A stretch of DNA of 64,000 nt from Paramagnetospirillum caucaseum (GCF_000342045.1 NZ_AONQ01000004.1:62001-126000); one strand, 5' to 3'. Shown: positions 52,410 through 62,547, counted from the first letter of the stretch. The notes: generated from the sequence alone by a model not told the origin. Numbers and translations: made by a program.

Positions 52410-52694
52410 GACCTAGCAATTCAACTAGGGCTAGACCGTGATGGTGAGGGGCCGGCATTTCCATCGTGAAGGCTGGGATGTGTATGACTTATGTCAAGGT
52501 TATCATAAATAATCACCCGACATTCTCATCCTTGCGATCTCCGGAAGAGGCGATGGTTTCCCTGGTTTTCATTTATTCGGCCGGGGGGTATTTCTACCTA
52601 GTTTTAACAATAGTTAAGCCGTGACTAAGTCATGCCTTTGGACAGCCAAAGGCTGCGGGTGGTGGCTGCGTGGCAAAGTCAGGGTTGCCGGCTC
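52410..52694. other. AT-richer gap between the LuxR-type gene and the cyclase gene
   Basis: 285 bases with no supported gene. They contain a lux-box-like dyad next to the LuxR-type start, AT-rich stretches near 52493-52520 and 52565-52620, and a perfect 8-bp hairpin with loop acag (52634-52653) near the end of the cyclase gene. The composition is lower in GC than the flanking genes. Confidence 0.4.
52411..52430. promoter_or_regulatory. lux-box-like dyad
   Basis: A 20-base imperfect palindrome, ACCTAG-N8-CTAGGG, with the size and symmetry of a LuxR-binding lux box. One outer position mismatches. It lies 1 base upstream of the first possible start codon of the LuxR-type gene. Confidence 0.4.
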
Positions 52695-54947
52695 TTACTT
52701 TGTTTTCATCTCAAACAGGCCGGTCCAGTCGGCGGGCGGCGGTTCGGCCAGGTAGTGGCGGCAGCGTTCGATGAAGATGGCCGGCACCTTGTCGGCGGGG
52801 GCCAGGGCCGCCAACTGCTCGTAGAGGGCGATGGCGTCGGACCAGCGGCGGTCCTGATAGGCGCTGAAGCCTTCGGTGGTCAGGCGGCAGATTTCCAGGT
52901 CCTCGGGGGTTGGCGCCAGATTGGGGTCGCCTTCCCTGAGCGCCATCAGCTCATAGACCTGGGCGCCGGCCTTGCGGCCCTTGACCGCCACCAGGTCGAG
53001 CGGACGGGCCAGCAGCGATGGTCCGGCGGCGTCGAGCACCGCCTGGCTGACGCAGATCTGGGTGCCGTAGACCTTGTTGACCCCTTCCAGGCGCGAGGCG
53101 ACGTTGACGCCGTCGCCCATGGCCGTATAGCTCATGCGCCAGGCCGAGCCGATATTGCCGACGATGACCGGCGCGGTGTGCAGGCCGATGCGCACGAACA
53201 TGGTGGGCAGCCCCTGGGAGGCCCATTCAGCATTCATCAGGGCCTGGACCCTTTGGGCCTTCAGCGCCGCGATGCAGCCGCGCAGGGCATGATCGTCGCG
53301 CCAGATGGGGGCTCCCCAGAAGGCCATCACCGCGTCGCCCACGTATTTGTCGACGGTCCCGTCCTCTTCGGCCACGCATTCCGAAATGGCCGCCAGATGG
53401 CGCGAGACGTGGACCAGCAGGTCGCCGGCGGCCATGCGCTCGGACAGGCTGGTGAAGTCGGCGACGTCGGTGAACATCACGGTCAGGGTCTTGTCCTGGC
53501 CGCCCAATTCGATGGGCCGCCCGCTGGCCACCAGTTCGCGGACCAGATCGCGCGGCACGAACATGCCGAAGGTGCGCAGCGCCCGCTTCATCATGTTCAT
53601 CGAGTGGATCAGCTCGTTGACCTCGGCGACGATGGCGTGCAGCGCGATGGGGCCGGCCAGCTCGAATCGCTGGATCTTCTGGATTTCGTGGGTCAGCAGG
53701 GTCAGCGGCCGGGTGATCCAGCTGGCCAGCAGGGCCACCAGCAGCAGTCCCACCACCATGACGGTGAAGCCGGCCACCACCAGATCACGGCTGTTTTCCT
53801 TCAACGTGCCGACGAAATCGTCCTCCAGCACGATGATGACCATCAGCCAGTTCTTGCCCAGTTCGGCGGGGAAGGGGTTGAACGAGCCCAGATGGCGTTG
53901 CCCGCCGGAATCGAAACTGACGGTCTGTGCCTTGTTCCGGTGATAGGCGGCGAAGGCGTCGGTGATGACCTGCTCGCCCAACTGATCGGCCTTGACCAGC
54001 GAGTACTTCAGCCCGTCCTGGCGCACCGTGCGGCTGGCGTCGGGGTGGGCGATCAGCTGTTCCTTCTCGTCGACGATGAAGGCGGTGCCCGACCATCCCA
54101 GGTCCAGGCCGGCCAGGAAGTCGGACATCTGGTTGGTGGAAACGTTGGCGGCGGCGGCGCCGATCGCCCTGCCGTCGGCGGCGAAGATGGGATAGGCGGC
54201 GGTGATGCCGGGCTGGCGGTTGCTGGTATAGACCAGCAGGTCGCTCCAGATCAGGCCCCTGGTGGCGATGGCGTCCTTGTACCAGGGACGGGGGCGGGGG
54301 TCGTAGTTGAGGTGGTCGGAGGTCTCGCGGCCGATCTCCTCGCCCCGGTCGCTGACGTAGACCCAGACGTCGGAATACTTGCCGCCCTTGCGGTCGACGG
54401 TCCTGAGCGCGAAGGCGGAACCTTCCGGCGGCCTGGCGTCGTTGGCGCCGAACTTGGACGCCCCCGGCGGAATGGGAAAGGCCTGGAGGAAGCGGCCGTC
54501 GGCCTCGAACGCCAGATAGAGGCTCTGCAGCTGCCGTTGGGTCCGCAGGATGCTGACCATGTAGGGGAACAGGCTGCCGTCGCGGGCCTTGGCCTCGTCG
54601 AGGGCGGCCAGTTGGGCGGTGGCCTGGACGCTGGTCTCGACGGGATCGAGCAGCGCCATGGAGCTGGAGATGCCCGAGGCCGACACCCGCTCCACGAAGC
54701 GGCCCATCAGTTCCAGCACCGAGGTGGAGTTCTTGTGGTAGGCGAAGGCCACCAGGGTGATGACGGTGATGCTCAGCAGGGCGGCGAAAGCGGTCAGGAT
54801 GTTGACCCGCAGCGTCATGCCCTTGCCGCGCTTCTTGCGCCGCCGTTCCTGTTCGCTGACGGAAGGCGCGCCGGTACCGCCACCCCCCGGTGCGGTACCG
54901 GGGGGCGTGCCGGAAGGGGTGCCGGGCACGGTGGGCATGGTGTTCAT
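52695..54947 (-). CDS. Membrane adenylate/guanylate cyclase with Cache domain
   Basis: 750 residues. A Pro/Gly/Thr-rich cytosolic tail (1-30) and basic patch, TM helix about 48-70, a periplasmic dCache domain (about 75-380, with NYDPRPRPWYKDA), TM helix about 390-410 and HAMP. A class III cyclase catalytic domain follows (about 485-670): metal Asp in MFTDVADFT and DKYVGDAVMAFWG, transition-state Asn and Arg in GDGVNVASRLE. The adenine-specifying Lys (DKYVG) and Thr (SYTAMGD) fit an adenylate cyclase. A C-terminal stretch with tetratricopeptide-like character ends the protein. It turns a periplasmic ligand signal into cAMP. Confidence 0.9.
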   Translation of the reverse strand: MNTMPTVPGTPSGTPPGTAPGGGGTGAPSVSEQERRRKKRGKGMTLRVNILTAFAALLSITVITLVAFAYHKNSTSVLELMGRFVERVSASGISSSMALLDPVETSVQATAQLAALDEAKARDGSLFPYMVSILRTQRQLQSLYLAFEADGRFLQAFPIPPGASKFGANDARPPEGSAFALRTVDRKGGKYSDVWVYVSDRGEEIGRETSDHLNYDPRPRPWYKDAIATRGLIWSDLLVYTSNRQPGITAAYPIFAADGRAIGAAAANVSTNQMSDFLAGLDLGWSGTAFIVDEKEQLIAHPDASRTVRQDGLKYSLVKADQLGEQVITDAFAAYHRNKAQTVSFDSGGQRHLGSFNPFPAELGKNWLMVIIVLEDDFVGTLKENSRDLVVAGFTVMVVGLLLVALLASWITRPLTLLTHEIQKIQRFELAGPIALHAIVAEVNELIHSMNMMKRALRTFGMFVPRDLVRELVASGRPIELGGQDKTLTVMFTDVADFTSLSERMAAGDLLVHVSRHLAAISECVAEEDGTVDKYVGDAVMAFWGAPIWRDDHALRGCIAALKAQRVQALMNAEWASQGLPTMFVRIGLHTAPVIVGNIGSAWRMSYTAMGDGVNVASRLEGVNKVYGTQICVSQAVLDAAGPSLLARPLDLVAVKGRKAGAQVYELMALREGDPNLAPTPEDLEICRLTTEGFSAYQDRRWSDAIALYEQLAALAPADKVPAIFIERCRHYLAEPPPADWTGLFEMKTK

Positions 54948-55039
54948 TGGCTGAAGGTCACCGGCAAAATTAAACGAGTTGTGACAATGCTACCCCACTA
55001 GGTGGGAGCCGTCATCCGGTAAGACCATAGTGGAGGAGG

Positions 55040-57448
55040 CTAGATTCCGCTTTTCTCGCGCCGCATCCACTGGGCCAGCTGATCGGCCGGCATGGGCTTG
55101 GCGTAGCGGAAACCCTGGACCTTGATGCAGCCGGCATCCTTGAGGTGGCGTTCCTCGCCCTCGGTTTCGACCCCCTCGGCGACGATGGACATGTCGAGCG
55201 CGTCGGCCAAACCCAGGATAGCCGACACGATGGCGGCATTGTCGCTCTGGTTATTGACGTCGCGGACGAAGGAGCGGTCCACCTTGATGGTGCTGAGCGG
55301 CAGCCGCTTCAGGTAGGACAGGCTGGAATAGCCGGTGCCGAAATCGTCCACCGAGACCTGGATGCCGATCTCGCGCAGGCGGTTCAGCTGTTCGATGGCC
55401 CGCTCGGGCTCGGCCATCACCGTGCTCTCGGTCAGCTCGATCTCCAGCTGGCTGGGCAGGACCCGGTACTGGGCCATCAGGTCGGAGATGCATTCCACCA
55501 GGGCGTGGTTGAGGAACTGGCGGCCCGAGACGTTGACCGCCACCTTGATGCCGGCCAGGCCCGCCTCGCGCCAGGCGGCGATCTGCCGGCACGATTCCTC
55601 CAGCACCCACCAGCCGATCATGGAGATCAGGTTGCTCTCCTCGGCCACCGGGATGAACAGGGCGGGCGAGACCTGGCCACGTTCGGGACTGTTCCAGCGG
55701 ATCAGCGCCTCGACGCCGGTGGTCAGGCCGGTGTGCAGATCGACCTGCGGCTGGTAGAATAGCTGGAACTCGCCCCGGACCAGGGCGCGGCGCAGCGCCT
55801 CCTCCAGCTTCAGGCGGTCCAGGGCCTCGTCGTTCATGTGGGAATCATAGAAGCAGAAGGTGTTGCGCCCCTTCTGCTTGGCCCGGTACATGGCGGCGTC
55901 GGCATCCTTCATCAGGGAATTGAAGTTATCGCCGTCATCGGGATAGAGCGCGATGCCGATGCTGGTGCCCACATGCACCTTGTGGCCCGACAGTTCCACC
56001 GGCTCGTCCAGGGCGGCGGAGATCTTTTCCGCCACCTCGGCCAGTTCGCTGCTGTTCTGGAAATGGGTCAGCACCACCACGAACTCGTCGCCGCCCAGGC
56101 GCGCCACCGTGTCCGAACGCCGCAGCGTGTGGCGCAGGCGGTCGGACACCACCTTGAGCAACTGGTCGCCGGCCACGTGGCCCAGGCTGTCGTTGACGAT
56201 CTTGAAGCGGTCGAGGTCGAGGAACATCAGGCCGACGCGGCGGCCCTCGCGCTTGGCCACCTCGATGGCGTGGTGGACGCGGTCTTCCAGCAGCAGGCGG
56301 TTGGGCAGGCCGGTCAGGGTGTCGTGGGTGGCCTGGTGGACCAGCTGCTGTTCCGTTTCCTTGCGCTGGGTGATGTTCTCCTTGACCGCCATGAAGTGGG
56401 TCACGGTGCCGTCGTCGTCGCGGATCGGCGAGATGGTGGCGTATTCCCAGAACAGGCCGCCATCCTTGGCGCGGTTGCACAGCTCGCCCTGCCAGGTGGC
56501 TCCCGCCGCCAGGCGGCGCCACATGTCGCGGTAGACGGTGGCCGCCGTCTCGCCCGATTTCAGCAGGCGGGGGTTGCGGCCCACCACCTCGTCCTCGGAA
56601 TAGCCGGAAACCAGGACGAAGGCGCGGTTGACGTATTCGATGGCGCCCTGGGAATCGGTGATCATCACCGCCACCGGGGCCTGTTCCAGCGCCGTCTCCA
56701 GCTTGCGCAGCTGTTGGCGGCGCTGGTGGCTCTGGGTCACGTCGCGCGAGAACACCGCCACCCGGTCGTGGCGTCCGGCGGCATTGGCCACCGGATGCAT
56801 GTGGACGTCGAACAGCCGGGCGCCGATGGCGTGGTGGCTTTCCACCGTCTCGCCCAGGGTCAGGACGCGTTCGACCCCGCGGCGCATGGGCTCGGCCACC
56901 GCCGCGGGCAGGTGGTTCCAGACCGGCCGGCCGGGCAGGGCTTCGCCGTCCTCTTCGAAGATGGCTGAGGCGGCGGCGTTGACCGCCAGGATGGTTCCCT
57001 CGGGGCTCAGCAGCACGATGCCGTCGGTGGAGGAATCCAGCATGGCGCGGATCAGCGACTTGCCGTCCAGGATGGCCTGCTCCGCCTGCTTGCGCTTGCT
57101 GACGTCGTAGATCCAGGCCAGGTTGACCGCCTCGCCCTCCAGGGTGGCGGGGCGGATGGTCAGCACCGACCAGAAGGACGAGCCGTCGGCGCGGAAGAAG
57201 CGCACGTCGGCATCGACGATCTCGCCGGATTCCCGCAATTGCCGTACCACCTCGTGGCGCTGGGCGTCGTCGGCGAAGTGGCGCCGCGCCGGGTGGCCGA
57301 TGCAGTGCTCGCGCCCCAGGCCGGTGATTTCGCAAAACCGGCGGTTGGCGAACACCACCATGCCGTCGCGTCGCCGCGACACGGAAACCCCGACCGGGCT
57401 TTCATCCAGAATGCCCAGGAAATCAGTGATTTCGGTCGGAAGGGACAT
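55040..57448 (-). CDS. Triple-PAS GGDEF-EAL cyclic di-GMP enzyme
   Basis: 802 residues without TM segments. Three PAS domains (about 8-120, 130-245, 245-365), a GGDEF domain (about 370-535) with intact RLGGDEFVVVL and an RxxD inhibitory site (RRSD) five residues before it, then an EAL domain (about 550-795). The EAL part has TGVEALIRW, NVSGRQFLNHAL, ELTESTVM and VDDFGTGYSSLSYLKRLPL, all hallmarks of active phosphodiesterases. Both making and breaking c-di-GMP are thus possible; PAS input sets the balance. Nearest neighbours are the cyclase gene (same strand) and the secreted amidohydrolase (divergent). Confidence 0.95.
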   Translation of the reverse strand: MSLPTEITDFLGILDESPVGVSVSRRRDGMVVFANRRFCEITGLGREHCIGHPARRHFADDAQRHEVVRQLRESGEIVDADVRFFRADGSSFWSVLTIRPATLEGEAVNLAWIYDVSKRKQAEQAILDGKSLIRAMLDSSTDGIVLLSPEGTILAVNAAASAIFEEDGEALPGRPVWNHLPAAVAEPMRRGVERVLTLGETVESHHAIGARLFDVHMHPVANAAGRHDRVAVFSRDVTQSHQRRQQLRKLETALEQAPVAVMITDSQGAIEYVNRAFVLVSGYSEDEVVGRNPRLLKSGETAATVYRDMWRRLAAGATWQGELCNRAKDGGLFWEYATISPIRDDDGTVTHFMAVKENITQRKETEQQLVHQATHDTLTGLPNRLLLEDRVHHAIEVAKREGRRVGLMFLDLDRFKIVNDSLGHVAGDQLLKVVSDRLRHTLRRSDTVARLGGDEFVVVLTHFQNSSELAEVAEKISAALDEPVELSGHKVHVGTSIGIALYPDDGDNFNSLMKDADAAMYRAKQKGRNTFCFYDSHMNDEALDRLKLEEALRRALVRGEFQLFYQPQVDLHTGLTTGVEALIRWNSPERGQVSPALFIPVAEESNLISMIGWWVLEESCRQIAAWREAGLAGIKVAVNVSGRQFLNHALVECISDLMAQYRVLPSQLEIELTESTVMAEPERAIEQLNRLREIGIQVSVDDFGTGYSSLSYLKRLPLSTIKVDRSFVRDVNNQSDNAAIVSAILGLADALDMSIVAEGVETEGEERHLKDAGCIKVQGFRYAKPMPADQLAQWMRREKSGI

Positions 57449-57602
57449 GGGGCGCGGAATCTCGGGGCGGGTGCGGTTATGGCAAATCTAACCGTAAAAT
57501 GACGAAGTGTCACGACAGGGATCGGGTCTCCACCCCAGATGCCTTGAAAGGCGCCGGCCGCTCCGCCACCTTCAGGCCAGGACACCCGAGAGGGAGGAAA
57601 GC

Positions 57603-58439
57603 ATGCGGCGGATCATTCTGGCCCTGGCGATCGTGCTGACGGTGGGCGCGCTGGCGGCGGGCCGGCCGGCGCGGGCGGCGGATTTGCCGCTGTTCGACGC
57701 CCATATCCATTTCAGCCACGACGCCCATGCGGCCCTGCCCGCCGGGGAGGCGGCGTCCCGCCTGCGCCGGGCCGGGCTGGCCGGCGCCCTGGTGTCCAGT
57801 TCCGACGATGCCGGTACCCAGGCCCTGCTGGCGGCGGCGCCCGATCTGGTGCATCCGTCGCTGCGGCCCTACCGCAAGCGGGGCGAACTGACCTCGTGGC
57901 TGCGCGATCCGGGCAATATCGCCTATGTGGAGGGGCTGCTCGGCCGTCACCGCTATGTGGCCATCGGCGAGTTCCACGTGCACGGCGCCGACGCCGACCT
58001 GCCCAACGTGCGCCGGCTGGTGGAACTGGCCCGGGACCACAAGCTGTTCCTGATCGCCCATTCCGATGCGGACGCGGTGGAGCGGCTGTTCCGCCACGAC
58101 CCGCAAGCCCGGGTGCTGTGGGCCCATGCCGGTTTCGAGCGGCCGGACACGGTGCGCGCCGCCATGCGCCGCCACAAGGCCCTGTGGGCCGACCTGTCGT
58201 TCCGCTACGAGGTGGCCCGGGGCGACACGGTGTCGCCCGATTGGCTGGCGGTGTTTTCCGAGTTCCCCGACCGCTTCATGGTGGGCACCGACACCTATAC
58301 GCCCGAACGCTGGAGCGAGGTGGAAAGCCACGCCGCCTGGGCGCGGCGCTGGCTGTCCACCCTGCCGCCCGACCTGGGGGCGGCCATCGCCCACCGGAAC
58401 GCCGAGGGGCTGGTCAGGGGGATTGCCGGTGGGCGATGA
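57603..58439 (+). CDS. Exported amidohydrolase-family protein
   Basis: 278 residues from ATG 57603, preceded by gagggaggaaagc. Signal peptide MRRIILALAIVLTVGALAAG. The TIM-barrel metal site reads DAHIHF (HxH), VAIGEFHVHG, LIAHSD, WAHAGF and GTDTYT, giving the His, Glu/His and Asp set of amidohydrolases. It is probably a periplasmic hydrolase; the substrate is unknown (lactone, amide or phosphate ester). It is convergent to the histidine kinase gene at 58474, 34 bases away. Confidence 0.82.
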   Translation: MRRIILALAIVLTVGALAAGRPARAADLPLFDAHIHFSHDAHAALPAGEAASRLRRAGLAGALVSSSDDAGTQALLAAAPDLVHPSLRPYRKRGELTSWLRDPGNIAYVEGLLGRHRYVAIGEFHVHGADADLPNVRRLVELARDHKLFLIAHSDADAVERLFRHDPQARVLWAHAGFERPDTVRAAMRRHKALWADLSFRYEVARGDTVSPDWLAVFSEFPDRFMVGTDTYTPERWSEVESHAAWARRWLSTLPPDLGAAIAHRNAEGLVRGIAGGR

Positions 58440-58473
58440 CATCGCCCCCCCGCAGGCCCAGGGGCCGCGCGCC

Positions 58474-61092
58474 TTATGGCGCGGGAGCCAAGGCGGACGG
58501 AGGTCCGCCGCCCGGCGCCTGAGGGGCCCGGACACAGGTATCCTCCGGCAGCAGCAAGGTGACGGTGGTGCCCAGGCCGGGCTGGGATTCGATGGAGATG
58601 GCGCCGCCCAGCAGACCGGCGATGCGCCGGCAGATGGCCAGGCCCAGGCCGACGCCGCGGGCCGGGTTGGCGCGTAGCGGGTCGACCCGCTGGAACGGTT
58701 CGAAGACGTGGGCCAGCTTGTCGGCGGGAATACCGATTCCGGTATCGGCGACGGCGACCCGCAGGCCTTGCTCGCCGTGGCCGAGGGTGACGGCGATGCG
58801 CCCCCCGGACTCGGTGTACTTGACCGCGTTGCCCAGCAGGTTGATCAGAATCTGGCGGATGGCACGGGCGTCGGTGACCAGCGGCATGGCCTTGTCGGCG
58901 TCAAGGGTGAGTTCGATATCCTTGGCGATGCATTGGGGCTGCAGCATGGCGACGCATTCCCGCGCGATGGCGGCCAGATCGGCGGGGTTGTTGGCGATGC
59001 GGTAGCTGCCCATCTCGATGCGGCTGATGTCGAGCACCTCGTCGATGATCGACAGCAGGTGGCGGCCGCTGTCGGCGATGGCGGCGACGAAGTCGGCGTT
59101 GTGGCGCGGCAGCGGCCCGGCCATCTCGCTTTCCATCATCTCGGCATAGCCCAGCACGGCGGTCAGCGGGGTGCGCAGCTCGTGGCTCATGTGCGACAGG
59201 AACACCGTCTTGGCGCGGTTGGCGTCCTCGGCCGCCTGCATGGCGGCGAGCAGGGCGTCCTCCGAGGCCTTGCGGGCCGTGATGTCCTCCTTGACCGCCA
59301 GGTAGTGCAGGATGACGCCGTCGGGCGAGCGGATGGGCGAGACGGAGGCCCGCTCCCAGTACAGGTCGCCGTTCTTCTTGCGGTTCTGCAGGTCGCCTTC
59401 CCAGGTCCGGCCGGCGGCGATGGTCCGCCACAGGTCGGCGTAGACCTCGTCCGGCGTCAGGCCCGATTTGAGGAAACGGGGATTGAGGCCCTTGACCTCT
59501 TCCGGGGTGTAGCCGCAGACCTCGACGAATTTGGGGTTCACGTAGTCGATATTGCCGCGCGGATCGGTGATCACCACCGAGACCGGGCTCTGCTCCACGG
59601 CGCGCGACAGGGTGCGCAGCGCCTCCTCGGCCCGCTTGGCCTCGGTGACGTCGGTGTGGGTGGCGACGAAACCGCCGCCGGGCAGCGGGTTGCCGATGAT
59701 TTCCAGGGCGGTGCCGTCGGCACGCTGGCGCTGGAAGCGGTGGGGCTTGAAATGGCGGGCCAGATCGATCCGCTCCGCCACCTGGCGTTCGGGATCGCCG
59801 GGACCGTAATCGCCGCGCAACGCGTTGAAGCGCAGGTAATCCTCCAGCCGGGTGCCGGGCCGCGCCATGTCGGCGGGCAGACGCAGCAGTTCAGCGAAGC
59901 GGCGGTTGCAGGCCACCATGCGCAAATCGTCGTCATAGACGCTGATGCCCTGGCTGATGTTGTCCAGGATGGTCTCCAGCGTCCGCGACTTGGCGGCCAG
60001 TTCGCGGCGGCTGGAATCCAGGGCGGCGGTGCGTTCGCGCACCCGTGCCTCCAACTCGCCGTGGGCGGCGGACAGGGCCCGCCGGGCGCCGTCCCAGCGC
60101 CCGGCGATGTGGTGGGCGATGGCGAAGCCCATGGCCGACACCAGCAGCAGCAGGGCGCCGACCATGGTGGAGATGCGTGTCACCTCGGGGGCGATTTCCT
60201 CGACGAAGCTGGAGCGGGGGCGGGCCAGCGCCACCGTCCAGCCGTTGTGCAGGCGGATGAACGAGGCGATCACCTCCTCGTTGCCGGCCTGACTGAAATA
60301 GGTCCTGACCACCGCCTTGCCCGGAATGGGCGAGGTGCCCTGGAAGGTCTTGGCGGCGGCGGCCAGGGCGGTGTCGGGCGCCTCCACCGTCTGGCCGCGC
60401 CCGGCAGCGGCGATCACCGTGCCCTGCCGGTCGATCAGCATGCCCATGTCGAAGGGCGGCAGGATGGCGGTGGAAAAGATCTCGGTCAGCTTGGGCAGGT
60501 GGATGACGCCGCCCAGATGCAGCGTCACGGTCCCGTTGTGGTCCAGGCGCGGCACGTCGATGGCTACCGCCGGAATGCCGTCGGCCCCCATGAAGGCGTC
60601 GGACACCACCGGCCGCCCGGTGCTGGCCGCTTGCTGGAAATAGGGGCGGTCGGCCAGGTTGAAGCGCTTCAGCAGGCGCTGCACCGTGAAGGGATGGCTG
60701 AGATAGTGGTCGCCGTTGGGCTGCAGCACGAACAGCACGGAAAAACGCTCGTCCTCCAGCAACTCGTCCAGGATGCGCCGCTTGTCGGTATCGGCATCGA
60801 CGGGAATGCCGTTGATGGTCCGGTCGAGCCGGGCCAGATCGGGCAGCCCGGCCATGGCGGGCAGGCCGGCGACGAAGCGCAGGTCACCGATCATCGCGTC
60901 GATGGAACGGTCGAAGCCGGCGGCCAGGGCGGCGGCCACCTGGCCGCGTTCACGGCTCCACTGGGCCGTCGCCTGACGCTCCAGGGCGTGGCGCAGATAG
61001 CCGACCACCACGATGATCGAGACAAGGCAAATGGCCGCGATCGCCACGGCGATACGGACCCGCAGTCCCAGGCGTCCCTCTCCTGTCGTCAT
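58474..61092 (-). CDS. Cache-PAS histidine kinase
   Basis: 872 residues. TM helix about 12-32, dCache domain (about 40-295) with DRPYFQQAAST, TM helix about 310-327, a coiled coil, a PAS_7-type domain (about 375-490), a PAS domain (about 495-610), HisKA with His637 (FLSHMSHELRTPLTAVLGYAEM) and a GHKL ATPase (LINLLGNAVKYTE, VADTGIGIPADK, GVGLGLAICRR). No receiver. It probably senses a small periplasmic molecule. It shares a minus-strand run with the kinase at 61138, 45 bases upstream, so both may act in one pathway. Confidence 0.93.
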   Translation of the reverse strand: MTTGEGRLGLRVRIAVAIAAICLVSIIVVVGYLRHALERQATAQWSRERGQVAAALAAGFDRSIDAMIGDLRFVAGLPAMAGLPDLARLDRTINGIPVDADTDKRRILDELLEDERFSVLFVLQPNGDHYLSHPFTVQRLLKRFNLADRPYFQQAASTGRPVVSDAFMGADGIPAVAIDVPRLDHNGTVTLHLGGVIHLPKLTEIFSTAILPPFDMGMLIDRQGTVIAAAGRGQTVEAPDTALAAAAKTFQGTSPIPGKAVVRTYFSQAGNEEVIASFIRLHNGWTVALARPRSSFVEEIAPEVTRISTMVGALLLLVSAMGFAIAHHIAGRWDGARRALSAAHGELEARVRERTAALDSSRRELAAKSRTLETILDNISQGISVYDDDLRMVACNRRFAELLRLPADMARPGTRLEDYLRFNALRGDYGPGDPERQVAERIDLARHFKPHRFQRQRADGTALEIIGNPLPGGGFVATHTDVTEAKRAEEALRTLSRAVEQSPVSVVITDPRGNIDYVNPKFVEVCGYTPEEVKGLNPRFLKSGLTPDEVYADLWRTIAAGRTWEGDLQNRKKNGDLYWERASVSPIRSPDGVILHYLAVKEDITARKASEDALLAAMQAAEDANRAKTVFLSHMSHELRTPLTAVLGYAEMMESEMAGPLPRHNADFVAAIADSGRHLLSIIDEVLDISRIEMGSYRIANNPADLAAIARECVAMLQPQCIAKDIELTLDADKAMPLVTDARAIRQILINLLGNAVKYTESGGRIAVTLGHGEQGLRVAVADTGIGIPADKLAHVFEPFQRVDPLRANPARGVGLGLAICRRIAGLLGGAISIESQPGLGTTVTLLLPEDTCVRAPQAPGGGPPSALAPAP

Positions 61093-61137
61093 CGACCCAG
61101 TTTCATCGGGTTTCGTTGATGTATTGTGGAGGCACTT

Positions 61138-62547
61138 TCAATCCTGGTGCAAGACAAGTGTGTGACCGTGAGGGCCGGCGGCGGCGCAGCGGGCCGGCGG
61201 CATGGTCACCGTGACGGTGGTGCCGGCGCCGGGCGTGCTGGCGATATCCAGCCCGCCGCCGTGGGCCTCGGCCAGGGCGACGGACAGCGGCAGGCCCAGG
61301 CCGTTGCCTTCGGTGCCGCGGGTGAAGGCGGTTTCCACCCGGCAATACTTGGTCAGCGCCCGCTCGATTCCGTCGGCATCCATGCCGACGCCGCTGTCGG
61401 CGACGATGAAATGCCCGCCCCTGGAATCCAGTCGGGTCCGCAGTTGGACCCGGCCGCCCCGGGGGGTGAACTTGATGGCGTTGATCAGCAGGTTGACCAG
61501 GATCTGGCGCAGCCGCAACTCGTCGCCGGTCACCTGGGCGAAGGCCGGATCGAGGGCGACGGAAAGAGCGATCCCGGCGGTGTCGGCCCGCGACTGGGTC
61601 ATGCGGCGGACGGTTTCCACCAGCACGTTGATGGCCACCCGTTCCTCGTGGAGCTCCATGCGGCCGGCCTCGATCCTCGAGATATCGAGGACGTCGTTGA
61701 TCAGGGCCAGCAGGTGATGGCCCGAGAACAGGATGTCCTTGACGTATTCGGCATACTTGCCCGGGGCGTCGCCCATGGCCCGGCTGTCGATGGCGTCGGC
61801 AAAGCCGATGATGGCGTTGAGCGGGGTGCGCAGTTCGTGGCTCATGTTGGCCAGGGTCTCGGACTTCATCCGGCTCTGGCTTTCGGCGGTGGTCTTCTCG
61901 TGGCCCAGGCGTTCGCTGAACATCAGGGTGAAGGCCAGGGTCCAGCCGACCACGAAGAAGATCTGCTCGATCACCACCAGGGCATTGATGGTCGTGGCGG
62001 ACAGGATGTCTTTGGTCGGCCCCTGGGTGAGCGACAGCAGGGCGCAGGCGAAGAACGACAGGGATAGCACCGCCGCCACGAAACAGGCCACCAGATGGGA
62101 GCGGAAGCCGGTGCGGCGGAAGGCGTCGCAGCTCAGCTTCAGAATCCAGGCGGTAATCAGGGCGTAGAACGCCAGATAGCAGAACAGGCGGACCAGATAG
62201 GACGGCTCGACATAGAAGAAATAGGCGAACTGGGCGCAATAGGCCGCCCCGATCGCCACCAGCAGCCAGGGGCGGACCCGGGGGCCGAAGAACTGGCTCA
62301 TGCCGTACAGGGCCAGCAGGTAGCCGGCGCAGACCATGCCGTTGGCCAGGGGGAACGACACGACGGCGGGCAGCAGCGGACGGGCCCAGATGGCGGCGTA
62401 GCCGGCGCACAGCATGGTATTGGCCAGGGCAATGGACCGGATGCCGGCCACCGGGCGGTGGCTGCCGTACAGGAACCAGACGAAACCGCTGGCCATGGCC
62501 GAAACCAGGACGAGAACCAGGAACAGCGTGCCGATGTCGAGGGTCAT
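61138..62547 (-). CDS. Multi-pass membrane histidine kinase
   Basis: 469 residues. Residues 1-208 contain seven hydrophobic helices and begin TLDIGTLFLVLVLVSAMASGFVWFLYG, the same pattern that opens the kinase at 41301. There is no PAS domain. HisKA has His237 (TLANMSHELRTPLNAIIGFA), followed by a GHKL ATPase with LINLLINAIKFTPRGG, VADSGVGMDADG and GNGLGLPLSVALAEAHGG. It would sense something in or at the membrane and phosphorylate an unknown partner. Its start lies 133 bases from pyrB, transcribed the other way. Confidence 0.93.
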   Translation of the reverse strand: MTLDIGTLFLVLVLVSAMASGFVWFLYGSHRPVAGIRSIALANTMLCAGYAAIWARPLLPAVVSFPLANGMVCAGYLLALYGMSQFFGPRVRPWLLVAIGAAYCAQFAYFFYVEPSYLVRLFCYLAFYALITAWILKLSCDAFRRTGFRSHLVACFVAAVLSLSFFACALLSLTQGPTKDILSATTINALVVIEQIFFVVGWTLAFTLMFSERLGHEKTTAESQSRMKSETLANMSHELRTPLNAIIGFADAIDSRAMGDAPGKYAEYVKDILFSGHHLLALINDVLDISRIEAGRMELHEERVAINVLVETVRRMTQSRADTAGIALSVALDPAFAQVTGDELRLRQILVNLLINAIKFTPRGGRVQLRTRLDSRGGHFIVADSGVGMDADGIERALTKYCRVETAFTRGTEGNGLGLPLSVALAEAHGGGLDIASTPGAGTTVTVTMPPARCAAAGPHGHTLVLHQD

